The notes under the pieces: generated by a model | What the model was told of the DNA's origin: nothing | The model's database searches: none | Seen by the model: the letters and a program-made list of their open reading frames with translations, nothing else | Program-made: the position numbers and the translations under genes | Assembly: GCA_001414485.1 (NCBI GenBank) | Contig: LLEY01000015.1 | Coordinates: 434,001 to 498,000 of the forward strand | DNA: 64,000 nt | Reading direction: 5' to 3' | DNA from: Calycina herbarum | Lineage: Eukaryota > Ascomycota > Leotiomycetes > Helotiales > Pezizellaceae | Shown here: in pieces, positions 44,736 through 56,008 of the stretch | Layout of the letters: each line of letters starts with the position of its first letter | Numbering within the stretch: position 1 is the first letter of the stretch

Positions 44736-47231
44736 TCACATCGTTCTCCTCGCCTTCTTGATAACACGATTCCGTCGACTTCTGATTTCTGGTTCAGGAT
44801 CTTCGTCCTCTTCGTCTTCTTCTGGCTCGGGTGCTAGCTCATTGTCGTCATCAGAGCTATCTTCGTCTTCTTCCTCGTCGTCTGAAATCTCCCATGCGAC
44901 AGGCTTAGCTCTTTTCTTATATGGTCCCCGAATCCACACCTTCTCAGGCTTCTCTTGCTTCGCGGGTTTAGAAGACTTCTCTGGTCTGGCAGATTTAACA
45001 GGCTTGGTAGACTTGACAGATTTAACAGGCTTGGCCGGCTTGTCAGCCTTCGCAGCTTTGGCAACTTTCGGAGGCTTAGCGGCTTTTGTAGGCTTGAAAG
45101 TTTTCTCAATAGAAACCTCAGAAGCCTCTCGTGTGAGACCCCGACTGGCACTTCCACTTCGATTGCGCTTCCGAACAATGCGCTCTTCCGCGGGTTCAAT
45201 GAATCGATGAACAGTACGATGGTCCAGGATTCGTTCTTCCGAGTCGTATCGTCCTTCTTTATCGGTTTTGGGCCACATGTATCCATACAACTTGCTATGA
45301 CGTTCACATCGGGGACACGATGATCGTGTGAAGTAAGCATCTTCTTGGACAAATGGCTCCTCGCAAATCTTGCAGTTGATCCAAGCAGAGGCGGGTTTTG
45401 CTAGTAAAGTTGGTGTGAGAACGTAATCACCAGGGATCCGCACAGTTCGCACGGTTTCGGTGTGGGGGTTTGGAAGGGAGACGCCTCTCTTCTTCTTCTT
45501 TTTCGCTGGCTCCTTGGTTTTTGAGCTAGCATCCTCCTCAAGAGATCTCTTCTTGCCTTTCTTGGGAGAACCTCGGGGATCTTTCTGGCTTTCGTCAGAC
45601 TCGACGCTTTCGCGTTCTGAGAGACCTGATTCTCCTGCAGCAATACCGCTATCAACAGCAGGGTGTTTCACGGAAGTTGAGTCACCAATAACAATCGTTT
45701 CCCCAGCTTCCGCTTGCTCTATTGGACCCGGATGGGGTATTTCGGGGTTCTTCGCCATCGGAATTGCAGCAATAAAAGAAGGGGGTACTTCAACAACAAT
45801 CGTATCCTCATCGACAGATGTGGCATCCGTTGAAGTTTGACCATCCTCGGCAGTAGTCGAGACACTTCCCCGTCTAGATGCGTCCAGAGGAGTAATCGGA
45901 GAAGGATGGAATTGCGCAGCCTCGGTCAGGTCAGATGGTTGTTCCTCTACCTTGATGCTATCTATAGCAGAAGTCTTCTCCTTTAGTGGTGAGGGATTGA
46001 GGACTTCGGATTTTCGGCGTTTCGCTGGGGGCTCACTTGCCTCATCCGATTCTGTATTTTCAATCGAATTCTCAGTATTTAAGAAGCTCTGCCGTTTCCG
46101 CTTCAGGTTCAAGCCTCTAGGCTTTGGCTCGGCTGATGACGAATCCCCTGCAGGAGTTCCCATATTCTTGAATCGAGATAGTGACCTAGGAGTACCTTTC
46201 GGTACATGAGGGCGCAAGTTCAGATCAGGCGTCTCGGATTGATATCTAGAGGACGGTGTTTCGGACTGTAATCTTCTCCGAGCTCGTAGGGAGTAGCCTT
46301 TGCAAGGCGATCCATTTTCAATTGATGGCTTCGGCGCATCCCCACTCTCGTCATCTTTTTCCTGGGACCAGCCATTTGCACAGTTTTTTTCGCAGGTATT
46401 ACACAGACATTCACAATTGTCTTCACCAAAATAATTATCCCCTGTGAAACGAGTTAGACAATTTCCGGAATCGCGATGTTGTCGCAATCTTACCATATGT
46501 GACTGTAATTTCGTCACCAATTCCGATATCTCTTACAGCAATAATCTCCATTCCCGCACTCCCAGCCGTCATCAATTTCGCATTCGCCCCACAATCGTGA
46601 TTCGCAAATCGTGCTGGCCCAAGGAAAAGCGAAGCGGATTTGCTGCGACTTGAAACCACAATACTAAAGTCCCGGCGAGTTGATTTAATCACTTCCTCTT
46701 CCTCTTCAGTCATGGTGACTTGAATTCCACATAGATATTTGACAACCTGTCCCTTTCTTATATCCCGCCTCGCAATTATTGCCGCCTCGTGTGTATCGAT
46801 GGTATACCGATTTGTCGTTGAAACCTCGAAAGGACAATCGGGTAAATAGATGTTGATGTACTTTTTCAGATGCTTTCTAAAGTCCTCCTTCTCCTTGTCC
46901 GTCTTTAAATTCTGCAGGAACCTCTCGAGGCCAGAAAGCTCGAGTAATTCCTTTTCTGCTTGCGCCGTGTCCTTTGCAATAATAATCTGCGTCTGGAGAA
47001 TCCGCGCAACTACTCCCTCCGAGAGTCCACGGGAGGCATGGTAGGCGCTCTTGTTTTTCCGGATCTTGGTCCAGTAGTAAACCTGTAACTAAGCATTAGA
47101 AAGTGCGCCTTCCTAGTCGCAAGAGGAGTGGGATTTACTTGGTCAACCAGCGCATCCGTACACATGTCGTCGTAGGAGGTTAGTTGTGCCAGAGTAAGGC
47201 GCTGCTTTAGCGCAAAGTTTTTGGGAGGCAT
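44736..47231 (-). CDS. Histone-lysine N-methyltransferase Set9 (H4K20, SUV4-20/KMT5 type)
   Basis: 795 aa in three exons; introns at 47083-47138 (56 bp) and 46442-46493 (52 bp). The protein would methylate lysine 20 of histone H4. It opens [22 protein letters not shown] like fungal Set9 orthologues, then [20 protein letters not shown], and a SET domain at about residues 130-265 with [13 protein letters not shown] (the NHDC core), EITVTYGDNYFG and the post-SET cysteines [12 protein letters not shown]. The remaining 500 residues are charged and disordered, with a K/P-rich repeat segment ([18 protein letters not shown]...) and a C-terminal acidic stretch before a basic end. ATG 47231 is chosen because the MPPKN start is conserved; five further codons upstream are open. 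Confidence 0.93.
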
Positions 47232-47910
47232 CTTGAATATGAACAACCAGATCCCGTTTCTCGTGTATGCGACAACTTGGTGGTATGTTGGTGTTGTTGT
47301 GAAAATGGTCTTGGAATGAGCGTCGAGTGGATTTGCGCACCAAAGGAGTGTGGAGTTGGTTGGAATCGAGACGTTTTAGTGAGTGAATTGAGTTGGGCCC
47401 CAAAAGGTAACCCCCTCCGAAAATATGCTCCGCCCTGCCTGCGCGAGCAGACAAATCTCACCTCGTGGGCGCCCTCGAATTCGTGGGAAATGTATGCTGG
47501 CTGGTAAAGGGGCGGCGCACCTCTTTCTCAGCTCAGCAGCGGGTTGCAGTCGCAGTGTAGGTACGGAGTTACTTGGTGATCGTGCCAGGGATCGAGACTC
47601 GCTGATGCATGTGAGGTGCTTGGAGGGAAGAGAAAATAGAAACGCTCGTCGAAAGGAGTTTTCGCAAAGGGGTGAAAAATGGGACCCAGCCAAGGTCTGA
47701 CAGATTCTCAAATTCGAATTCAAGAGTTTATCTGTTCAGGAAAGCAGAGCGCTGGGATTTGCACATCTATTGAACTTCCATTATTGAGATGGCGGGTCGA
47801 CTTATACGCTAAACCGAAAAGGGGCGGCTGCGTCGAATTCCCATTCCCAGCTGGCGGACAAAGCCGAGCAGACCACATCTAGATTTTTGAAGCTATTGTC
47901 AACCGTCGCA
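47232..47910. promoter_or_regulatory. Divergent promoter region between set9 and the uL14m gene
   Basis: 679 bp between head-to-head start codons. Relatively GC-rich with no recognisable open frame conserved in either direction. It must contain both promoters; individual sites cannot be named with confidence. Confidence 0.45.
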
Positions 47911-48492
47911 ATGATTCAATTGAAGGTATTCGCACTTGACGATTTCTATGCTATATACAAATGCTAACCTCTTCCCATAGTCGATGCTTAATTGCATAGA
48001 CAACTCTGGCGCGGCCATTGTTGAATGCGCAAAGGTCATGAAGATGAATCGGGGAGCCAAAATCGGTACGCAGTCCAGCTCTTGACTGCCAACACCAAGC
48101 AGTGCTTACGGATAGTCTAGGCGATCGCATAATCGTTGTCGTTCAGAAGCAGAGAAATTTCGGTCCTGAATCCGGCCCAGGTGCCAGCGTTTCCACATCC
48201 GCCGCCAACAAAGTCCGAAGAGGAGATATAAGACATGCTGTGGTGGTGCGAACAAAGAAGAAGCTACAGAGACCGGATGGAAGCGTGGTCAAGTTCGATG
48301 ATAATGCTTGTGTGTTGATCAACAAGACGGGAGAGCCTATTGGAACGAGACTGAATGGTAGGATTTGGCAACAAAGAAACATGCCCAGGTGCCCAGGGGA
48401 AAGTGCTAACATATCTTTTAGGAGTCGTCGGAACCGAGCTAAGAAAGATGAAGTGGTCAAAAATCCTGTCACTTGCTCCAATGCACTTGTAA
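47911..48492 (+). CDS. Mitochondrial large-subunit ribosomal protein uL14m
   Basis: 135 aa in four exons (47911-47925, 47981-48065, 48121-48357, 48422-48492), all with GT...AG introns of 55-64 bp. Binds 23S-type rRNA in the mitochondrial ribosome at the subunit interface. The start [20 protein letters not shown] is the usual L14 beginning, and the family signature follows: [17 protein letters not shown], then [21 protein letters not shown] and the end [17 protein letters not shown]. The length fits fungal mitochondrial L14 (about 125-140 aa). The first exon has only five codons. It runs head-to-head with set9 and tail-to-tail with rpb9. Confidence 0.93.
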
Positions 48493-48696
48493 AAACTGTA
48501 TAAAAACAAAGCATCATGTATCATAGGTGATCAGGCGTTGAAAATGGGGAAATGTTCATTGTTTTAGAATGTATGAATGCGAAATCTAACTCCATGTGGC
48601 CTCCCAGGCAACGCCATGCTCCATTTTCCTTCCAGGATGATTCCCTAACGCCATAACCCATCTATGTACTCCGTCCCCAGGCCGAATCCAAGGATT

Positions 48697-49389
48697 TCAT
48701 GTAAAGATATGACCACATCCGCAACACACGTAGAACAGTCCCTAGATATTGTTTAGCTTGTGGGTACTTGGGATGACTGAAGAAGAACTTACCATGCCAG
48801 TCTCTGCAGTTCTCTGTTGAGACTGGAAGAACACTGCATCCTCGGTCTTACACTTTGGACAAGCCTTGTTGGACCTTGGTAGCTAAAAAATGCAAAACAA
48901 AACATCAGCAAGCAGTCTCTGTGAGATCAACTTTTGACACGACTTCTCCAGTATCCTTATTCAACTTCTCGGGCGAGGAAATCAACTTCTCCTGGTGCGA
49001 ATCATCCACTGCGCCGCCATCGACCCCTGTCATCCTGCCTTCACAGAGAACAACTGCACCACACAGTAAACAGAGAGGTAAACCCACAGTAGGGTCCGAT
49101 CCAACATCTTGGGTCACACCAGCAGTCTCACCGACCGAGGTGCTAAGATGATTTCGGAACACGCAGGCGGATGTAGCTTCTTCGGAGTATTGGCAAGTTC
49201 GGCAGGCGAAGTTCAGTCGGTGGGTATCGGGGTCCTCCTTGGGGTAGAGCATGTTGGAGCTATTGAAGATGTTAGCGTTTCAGCATGACATTTGAGAATG
49301 AAAGTTTACCATTCGCTGCAAAATCGGAAAGTGATTTGTTCGGACTTCTTCTTTGGCTCGTCGCCATATCCTGACTCTGGTGATGCCAT
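48697..49389 (-). CDS. RNA polymerase II subunit Rpb9
   Basis: A small two-zinc-ribbon subunit of RNA polymerase II that aids transcript cleavage and fidelity. It starts [15 protein letters not shown] and has an N-terminal ribbon FRFCSEC...FACRTC. The conserved [19 protein letters not shown] joins the linker to the C-terminal TFIIS-like ribbon, which ends [12 protein letters not shown]. The first exon is 49310-49389. Three introns are needed; the second uses the donor GTGGGT after DPT, because only that join keeps the conserved DPTLPR sequence. Read through without that splice, the frame would continue into an unrelated tail. The length of about 125 aa is close to yeast Rpb9 (122). Confidence 0.92.
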
Positions 49390-49866
49390 CGCGATAGTCT
49401 GGGTATTGTGTGATGGATCGCGGGACGAATATTTATGTGGGAAGGCGCTGGACGTTGTTTGATTCAAGATTGCGAAATGTGAGACTCGTGATCGTTAAGA
49501 AACAGTGCTGTCGTTGTCGCGTTGAAATGGAATGAAGTGATGTTTGTAATTTTGAGTAACTTTCAAAGCGGGATGAGTGAGGCTGGCAATCCAATGCGAC
49601 AGCTCGTGCTAGCGCCGAAATCGCGCAACTACAGGGATGTGATTGGAAGGAGCGATAAGGCTACTTCTGTACTAGCCTGGACTAGCCTTCTCCAGACTCC
49701 GCATTGAAATCACGTGGGGCAACCGCCATGGAAAGAGCGATCCAGCTTTCTTGGTCCTTCTCCCCTTGCAGCCACGAAATCTGTACAACCATCGTGCAAA
49801 CTCCCTCTCACCTCCAAATTGCATCACTTTCCCAAGCTCATATCCACCCCATAACCGTCACACAAA
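49390..49866. promoter_or_regulatory. Divergent promoter region between rpb9 and ess1
   Basis: 477 bp between the two start codons. The stretch just before 49867 is rich in C and A (CACTTTCCCAAGCTCATATCC), a common leader composition in this window. A chance open frame (49704-50333) overlaps it and the first intron of ess1. Confidence 0.45.
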
Positions 49867-50657
49867 ATGGTAGGCTCTCCATTCTGTTCCACGAATACCC
49901 TCCTCCTTGTTTACAAAACAAACCCTCGAGCCCCCTCTTCCCTAGCAACAAGCCAACAGAAAGAGAAGCCTTGCTAACCAAGAGAAACCACAAGGCTGAC
50001 GCAGGATTGCCCACCGGATGGGAGGTTCGACACTCAAATTCCAAGAACCTACCCTATTACTTCAACGAGTCGCAAAAGACATCGAGATGGGAGCCCCCGC
50101 CAGGAACAGACACCGAGAAGCTCAAGACATACATGGCCGAGCACCATAGTGCGCCGGAGATCAGACCAGATGCTGCTGGGGCGAATGGAAGCTCTGCGAA
50201 TAATGGCAAAATCCGTGCTGCTCATCTTTTGGTGAAGCATAAGGATAGTAGACGTCCTAGCAGTTGGCGTGAGGTAAGTTTCTTCCCCAAGGCTTGTGTC
50301 TTCTCGTCTCAGACAGCGTATGCTAACAAATAATTCAAGGCCGAGATTAGACGCACAAAGGACGAGGCAATGGGAATTATTCTTGGTCACGAACAACGTA
50401 TTAAAAGTGGCCAATCCACCCTTGGTCAACTCGCCGTCAGCGAATCTGACTGTAGCAGCGCCCGGAAAATGGGAGATTTAGGATTCTTCGGCAGAGGAGA
50501 TATGCAAAAGGAGTTTGAGGAGGCTTCTTTCCAATTGAAGCCCGGAGAAATGAGCGGGGTAGTTGAGACTGCTTCTGGGCTACATTTAATTGAGAGGTAA
50601 GAATGTTCCCTTGTCCTTTCAGAGCTATATGTTAACAAGCCGAAAAGATTGGAATAA
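49867..50657 (+). CDS. Peptidyl-prolyl cis-trans isomerase Ess1/Pin1
   Basis: 182 aa in four exons (49867-49869, 49995-50273, 50340-50596, 50648-50657). A parvulin that isomerises phospho-Ser/Thr-Pro bonds, chiefly in the RNA polymerase II CTD. The first coding exon is just the ATG; the intron begins GTAGGC and joins to GCTGACGCAGG, giving MADAGLPTGW as in orthologues. The WW domain spans residues 6-37 (W10, Y22-Y23, W33, P36). The PPIase domain has AAHLLVKHKDSRRPSSWRE (catalytic His and the phosphate-binding basic pair), SDCSSARKMGDLGFFGRG (catalytic Cys region) and GLHLIERLE at the end. The last exon supplies only the final three codons and the stop. Confidence 0.93.
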
Positions 50658-50842
50658 AGATTCTTCCTAGGTTGCGTTCATGTGGATTACAGTACATGCG
50701 GATAATTTTTTGATACGAGTCTATGATAATGTTGGGCTGTCGGCTTTCTCTCCCCCAAAAAGCTTTGAGCATGAAATGATATTTTTCTCTCGATGAGAAT
50801 ACAAATACGGTCCTTCTGGAAAGTCTGTGGGATTTCTTCAAT

Positions 50843-53130
50843 TTACTGTACCAACGAGTCGATAGCCGTTACTATAGGTGGTACCGAAGTTAAAGCAAGT
50901 GTAATGATACCAAAAAGACTCATACTTAGACTTGACAAGGCTGCTGCTCGAGGATCTGTGACGAGTAAGAGTGCCGTTGCGATTGCTGAAGAATTGCCAC
51001 CAAGTGTTACGCCTCGAGTGACATAGTCATCTGGTGATTTTTTTTGTCAGCTGCAAGGTACCGAGGGGCAGAATTGGGGGATTTGTGCGGAGATGGTGTC
51101 ACTTGACTAAAATAATCTTGTTTCTCAACGGACAAGCACAATGGAATTTATTTAGGTGAACATTGGAACAGAGCTTACCTTCTGGAATTCTTAGATACTC
51201 GAGGATTCGATGACCGGTGAGCGCGCCCATTATTCCGCTCATTATTGCCAGTGCGGCATTCTGTGAATCAGTCAGTCGGTCCTTTTCACCTCCCTTATTA
51301 TAACCGTGATGTTTTGAATGGATTTCCGATGCCGGTTTGAGAGGATCAATTGAATGCCGGGATGGAAGAGCTGAAGAGGATGGTTCTGCTTACTGTGTTC
51401 ACATCACCTCCCAGATTCTTCGTGGCAGGAGTTGCCAAAGCAAGAGTTAAACTCCTTCCTGCAAATGCGAGACTTCTTGTTGAAGATATTCCGATTGCGT
51501 AACCTAGGATTTATAAGTTACTCATTCTTTTTTTTCGTTTTTTCCCCAAAAAGGGTTGGGGTTTGTTACACAAAGCGGGATATCCAAAAAGGGAACCGAT
51601 AGAGATCGCAACGTTGGGGATTACTATCGCAAAGAAATGTCTTCGAAGTTCTTGTCGATAGGAGAACATTGGTAGGGCTAGTGCTACGATTGAAGCATCC
51701 AGGACACTGCCAAAGACTGGTTTGGGTGTTAGTAAATCCGTTCTGGAACTTGGAACAACAAAGAAGAAGGGCTGGAAATGGAGAGAAGAAAATACTTACT
51801 ATCCCCAGCACCCGGCATAGGCAACCCCTTCTCCCCATGCCAGAGATCAAGATAATTGGTACTAGTCTTATAACTCATCAACACCTCTCGAAGTGTCTCC
51901 CCTCGAATCAATGCCATGATCCAAACTCCCAGTATAGTGATAGCAGAAGAAACTAGAACTGGGTGTAAGAATTGTTTCCATCGTGGCGGAAGGGAGATGG
52001 CGAAGAAATAGGCGAGGACGTTGAATGTTAGTTGTGCTGGCATGGAGTATCCTGTTGTGTAGTATATTGGTAACCCGATGAAGAGGAAGAGAAATGTATA
52101 GGTTAGACGATCAAAATTTAGGTTTATGAAAGCGGCCCATCTTTGTGGGCGTGTAAGAGGGAGAGGGGTTTGGGGTGGGATTAGAACGTTCTCTCTTAAT
52201 ACCTCATCGCTTTCTGGAGGTCCTCCTGTTCCTCGGATTCTAGTTGGGTCTTGTGTTCTTTGTGGTGCTGCTAGATTGCTTGCGACTTCTTCAAGGAAGG
52301 TGGGTGGTGTTGAGATTCCGCTATCTAGACCTGGTGTTGTCATGCCACTTGGAAGAGGGGTGGCTTCAGAATCTTGGATGCTTGTTGCTCTGGTTTCTGC
52401 TAGGGGAATGGCGTCTTGCTCGTTTCCCATTTCTTCGGCTCGCTCGGTTATTGCTCTTTTTGAGGAGCCTAGTATGAGTTGGAGACCTCGTGCCAGCCAT
52501 GCTGTGGCTGCGAAAACGGCGAAGAATCCAATTACTGGTGGAGTTAGAAAGTGTAGCAAATTTGGAGGAGGTGCTTACTGAATACTGCTATGATTTTGCT
52601 CACTTCGATGCCGCTGATTGGAGGACTGAGGGGAAGAAGGACGAATCTGTTGTTGACTTAGAACCCAAACAATCAACGCTTTGCGGGAAAATCCCACTTA
52701 CGAGGGGGTGAAGAAAATGTTGATATAACGAAGAGACCATCCAGCCTGTCGAATGTTAGAAAAGGATGGGACTCGGAAAAAATACACTTACAGGGACATC
52801 AATAACACTGAGGATGGTTTTTGTCTTCTGATTTCCCAAAAGAGTATCACATAGCATGAGACCAAAGAACAAGACAACCAATAGAGCAACAGAGGCTGGA
52901 AAAGATACGGAACTCAGTCCAATGAGACTGTTAACTCCAAAACAAGCGAGTAGAATTATCAAAATCCCAACTGGGACATAGAACCATGCTGTTAGATTTC
53001 TTCGCCATGATAGTCTGGCTACCTGCCTTTCGTCAGTAATAAGGGCAACGATTCGCTCGATTCAACGTACTAACTGAAGCGATACAAATCCATCTGATAG
53101 GTATCCTGAAATGCCATTATTTTCAGCCAT
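50843..53130 (-). CDS. LrgB-family integral membrane protein (LrgA/LrgB-like, PLGG1-type)
   Basis: Related to bacterial LrgB/CidB and plant glycolate/glycerate translocator PLGG1; the substrate in fungi is not known. Begins MAENNGISGYLSDGF at 53130, then an N-terminal membrane half (WFYVPVGILIILLACFGVNSL, LVVLFFGLMLC) that could correspond to LrgA. A hydrophilic linker of about 100 residues (TPLPSGMTTPG...) follows, then the LrgB half with helices around YTFLFLFIGLPIYY and conserved segments SRSLAFAGRSLTLALATPAT and GVTLGGNSSAIATALLL near the end. Several introns are required (for example GTAAGCACC... near 52530-52575 and GTAAGTATT... near 51716-51802). The stop is at 50843-50845. Exon joins were chosen by frame and are approximate. 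Confidence 0.8.
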
Positions 53131-53350
53131 ATTGTTTTCCAAGAATGAAAACAATTGAGAAGAGGAATTGGCTCATTTTGAGATAAAAGCTGGAAGTTAG
53201 TGGAAATCGGCGGGAGGGAAAGAAGGGCGATGTCGCACCGACCCGGAAGGAGGGGCAACTCCGAGCCGAAAACTTCCCGCCAGCGCGTCCCTCAAAACAC
53301 GCATCATAATTCTCCGAAGACAACAATACGGAAATTCCCAACTAAACAAC
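53131..53350. promoter_or_regulatory. Very short bidirectional promoter between LrgB-like and coiled-coil genes
   Basis: Only 220 bp separate the two ATGs, so the promoters and 5' UTRs of both genes share it. It holds a GGGAGGGAAAGAAGGG purine tract (about 53210-53226) and a CCCGCCAGCGCG patch (about 53275-53287). Confidence 0.55.
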
Positions 53351-55125
53351 ATGGCATATAATTTATTTGAAGATCTTGTGAATATTCTGCGGGACCGCGA
53401 TGTGCCGTACGATCGCGATGCCCTCAAATCTGCATGCAAAGATCTGGAGAGCCAGACCGCTATTCGAGAATGGATGGAGGAATACTTGACTCCAGAGACA
53501 CTACTTACAAAAGATGAGGTTGCTGTGTATGTTTCTTTTTACTTGCGGAAATGGCTTGCGCTAATATATTATAGATATGCCAATTTGACCAAGACGGGAG
53601 AATTCGAAAGACTCGCTGCCCAAGACCTTTCTGCGGTTCATGGCCAGAACGATTCCGAAATTCGAGACGCCATTGAAGAACTTAAACGTTCCACCGCTGC
53701 GATCGAGAAACAGAGCGAGGCTCTAAAATTACAACAGAATGCTATGGGTACATTGGTTAAAAACAATCAGCGAAATAGCCAGGCACGGTCTCTTTCGAGC
53801 GATACACAAGTCAAGAAATGGAATGTGGAAAGAGACCGTGTTAGCAGAGCGGTAAGCGTTCTCTCTGCGAGTTTGCTTTGGGTCGGTGCTAAGAGAATCA
53901 AATTTAGATTGAAGATCTGTCGCAAAGTCTCGAATACCAAATTTTGGATCTGGAACAACAAAACAAAGTCTCCGAGGCAACGGTCAAGCAGACAGTGGAT
54001 AGCATATTGAAATCTGACGATAAATTACTATCCAGCTTACAAAAACTTGCTTTGGATCTGGATCCTATCCAGTCAGAGGATGATGATATTATTGCACGTA
54101 TCAGGGAATTATCTGCTAGGTAAGTAACCCATCCGCCTGGTAGGTCACAACTAATCGTTTACCAGACTCATCAAACATACTGTCGAAGGAATAAGAACAA
54201 AGTTGGATCGTATATTTCTAGAAGCCTTGCCATCTTCTGGTTCTGATGGCCCGGATAACCAGGAGAGTCGAGATTTACAAGATGAGCTGGAATCGCTATA
54301 CTCAGAAATACTTCCCGTTGCCCAGATGTCTGCTGAGCAACAATTCTTGCAGCCAGCTCTTAAAACTATATCCGCTAAGAATGGCCAGGGACAAGAACGG
54401 GCTGTCAAGGCTGTCAAATATGTGAGTTTCGAAATTTGCCGCTCCATCGACGATATCCTAACCTCATCCAGATACATCAATGCCTCACCTTTCTAGTAAG
54501 TCGTATAGAGGCTTTCTTAGAGCGTGCAGAGGAAGACCAATGCCACAAGATGGCATTGAGAGTTGTTCTGGACACTGCCAAGAAGGAACTTTCACGAGTA
54601 ATTGAAGATCCACCACCAAAAGCAAGCCCATCGAAGCCGCGTGCTCAAAAGAGGAGAACATCTTCTGCTCCATCGCCTGCAAGAGCAAGGAATGCACGAC
54701 GACGTTCTTCCGGAATGGGAGATGAAGATATCGACCCGGAGCAACAACTTGCTCGAAACCTAGGGATCACACTACCAGTAGATGCCGTCCCAGATGAAGC
54801 ACGTGTCGAGGCGCTAGAACAAATTCTCGCCGATCGACTTACCAAGTTGGATATCCATTCCTCGAGTCTTCAAACTACAACTGAGTCTTCGATATCTTCT
54901 CATATCTTGGATTCGCGGTTGACTTTACAATTACTGCAGGATTCTCTGCTCGCCGAGTCATTGTATCATAAAGTCCGACTTTTAGACCCAGATATTGAAT
55001 CCTCGGTTTCTATGTTCCAGCAGGAGATTGTGGAATTACAAGGAAGTTTGGATGATATTGATTTACAGCAGTTGCTTGTGAAGAATGTCAATAGGGACCA
55101 GATCATTGAACGATGGGGTCGCTGA
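53351..55125 (+). CDS. Coiled-coil protein, probable augmin (HAUS3-like) subunit
   Basis: 524 aa in five exons: 53351-53526, 53575-53851, 53908-54119, 54166-54421 and 54472-55125. All introns are 46-56 bp and the reading frame is kept throughout. The protein is largely helical with heptad-like stretches (EIRDAIEELKRSTAAIEKQSEALKL near residue 95; DLSQSLEYQILDLEQQNKV near 155) and a basic Ser/Pro-rich loop (SKPRAQKRRTSSAPSPARAR) around residue 355. The N-terminal pattern (FEDLVNILRDRDVPYDRDAL) and overall plan resemble fungal proteins annotated as augmin subunit 3, which would recruit gamma-tubulin to spindle microtubules. That identity is from memory of the family and is uncertain; the gene model itself is solid. 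Confidence 0.78.
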
Positions 55126-55437
55126 GAAGTCTAGCCCGGTGTGTGTTGTTTCCCACAGAAAATGCAGAGATGATAATTATTTCTTGAAGCAAATATTCTT
55201 ACCAGCTGATCCCAACATCATTCTTGACCGACTTGAATAAAAATACCTCAAGTTAGAGGACATGAACTCTGGATGCTTTAAAAAGCGAACAGCCGCATAG
55301 CAAACCAGCTTCTAGGAGTATATAACTTTTGTTCCACCATTTTCACGAAACAGCATACCTTAACTCTTTCTAACACTTCCTGTTTCTTGATTTACTCATC
55401 AATCCATTCTATTGATTTAGAATTCCCCTTGGAAAAC
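55126..55437. other. Intergenic, no gene seen
   Basis: 312 bp between the coiled-coil gene and the pseudogene. Contains the pyrimidine-rich stretch TCTTTCTAACACTTCCTG near 55366, perhaps part of the pseudogene's old promoter. Confidence 0.4.
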
Positions 55438-56008
55438 ATGGCACCAAGACCAAGCCGAGAGTAAGTAAAGCACTTCCTAAGAATCTGTCTGAAGTCGGTA
55501 TAAGCGGTAGGATACGTCCAAACGCTACACCCCACGCCGACTATCCAAAGTACGTCTATACTCCATTATGAATTGTCCCATAAACCAATGCCAAAGTCAG
55601 GTCAGCCGAAGAGCAAATAGAACACCTCGCCCGAGAAATATCTACAACCCAGCAATCGCGAGATTTCCTCAATAACCTTCCTGACCTACATCTTGCAGAT
55701 GGAACTTCAGCCCAGCAGATAGAATAGGTGCAGGTTTAAATCGAACAACTAGTTAGGGACCTTGCGTATCACTCTTTGTATGTAATTCCACATCCGTCAA
55801 GGTTTTGTTGGTTTATTAAGATTTTGATAGCAATTACAATCCAGAAGCGCAAGAAGCTAGTGACGCAGAGGAAGATCTAGGATATCACGTTGATGATGCG
55901 GGGAATGCAAGAAAGAAACGCAGGAAGGTTGACGAAAATCCCAAATCTCGTCATAGTGGAATTGATACCACGAAATCTGGTGGGGGAGTGGTGGGGGCGC
56001 TGGTGTGA
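55438..56008 (+). pseudogene. Small gene disabled by two C-to-T nonsense codons
   Basis: ATG at 55438 starts MAPRPSRE. Splicing at GTAAGT...GGTAG, GTACGT...AGTCAG and GTATGT...GATAG keeps one continuous frame. It runs through SAEEQIEHLAREISTT and QSRDFLNNLPDLHLADGT to NPEAQEASDAEEDLGYHVDD and a lysine/arginine cluster (RKKRRK), ending at TGA 56006-56008. Two in-frame stops break it: TAG at 55725-55727 and TAA at 55737-55739, each one C-to-T step from a glutamine codon in a glutamine-rich helix. Introns remain intact, so decay is recent. About 145 codons; family not recognised. The basic cluster may have been a nuclear signal. Confidence 0.62.

Noticed and set aside
44626..45210. Long plus-strand open frame rich in Ser and Gly/Leu
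   Set aside because: It is the antisense of the acidic and K/P-rich tail of Set9; repetitive codons keep the opposite frame open.
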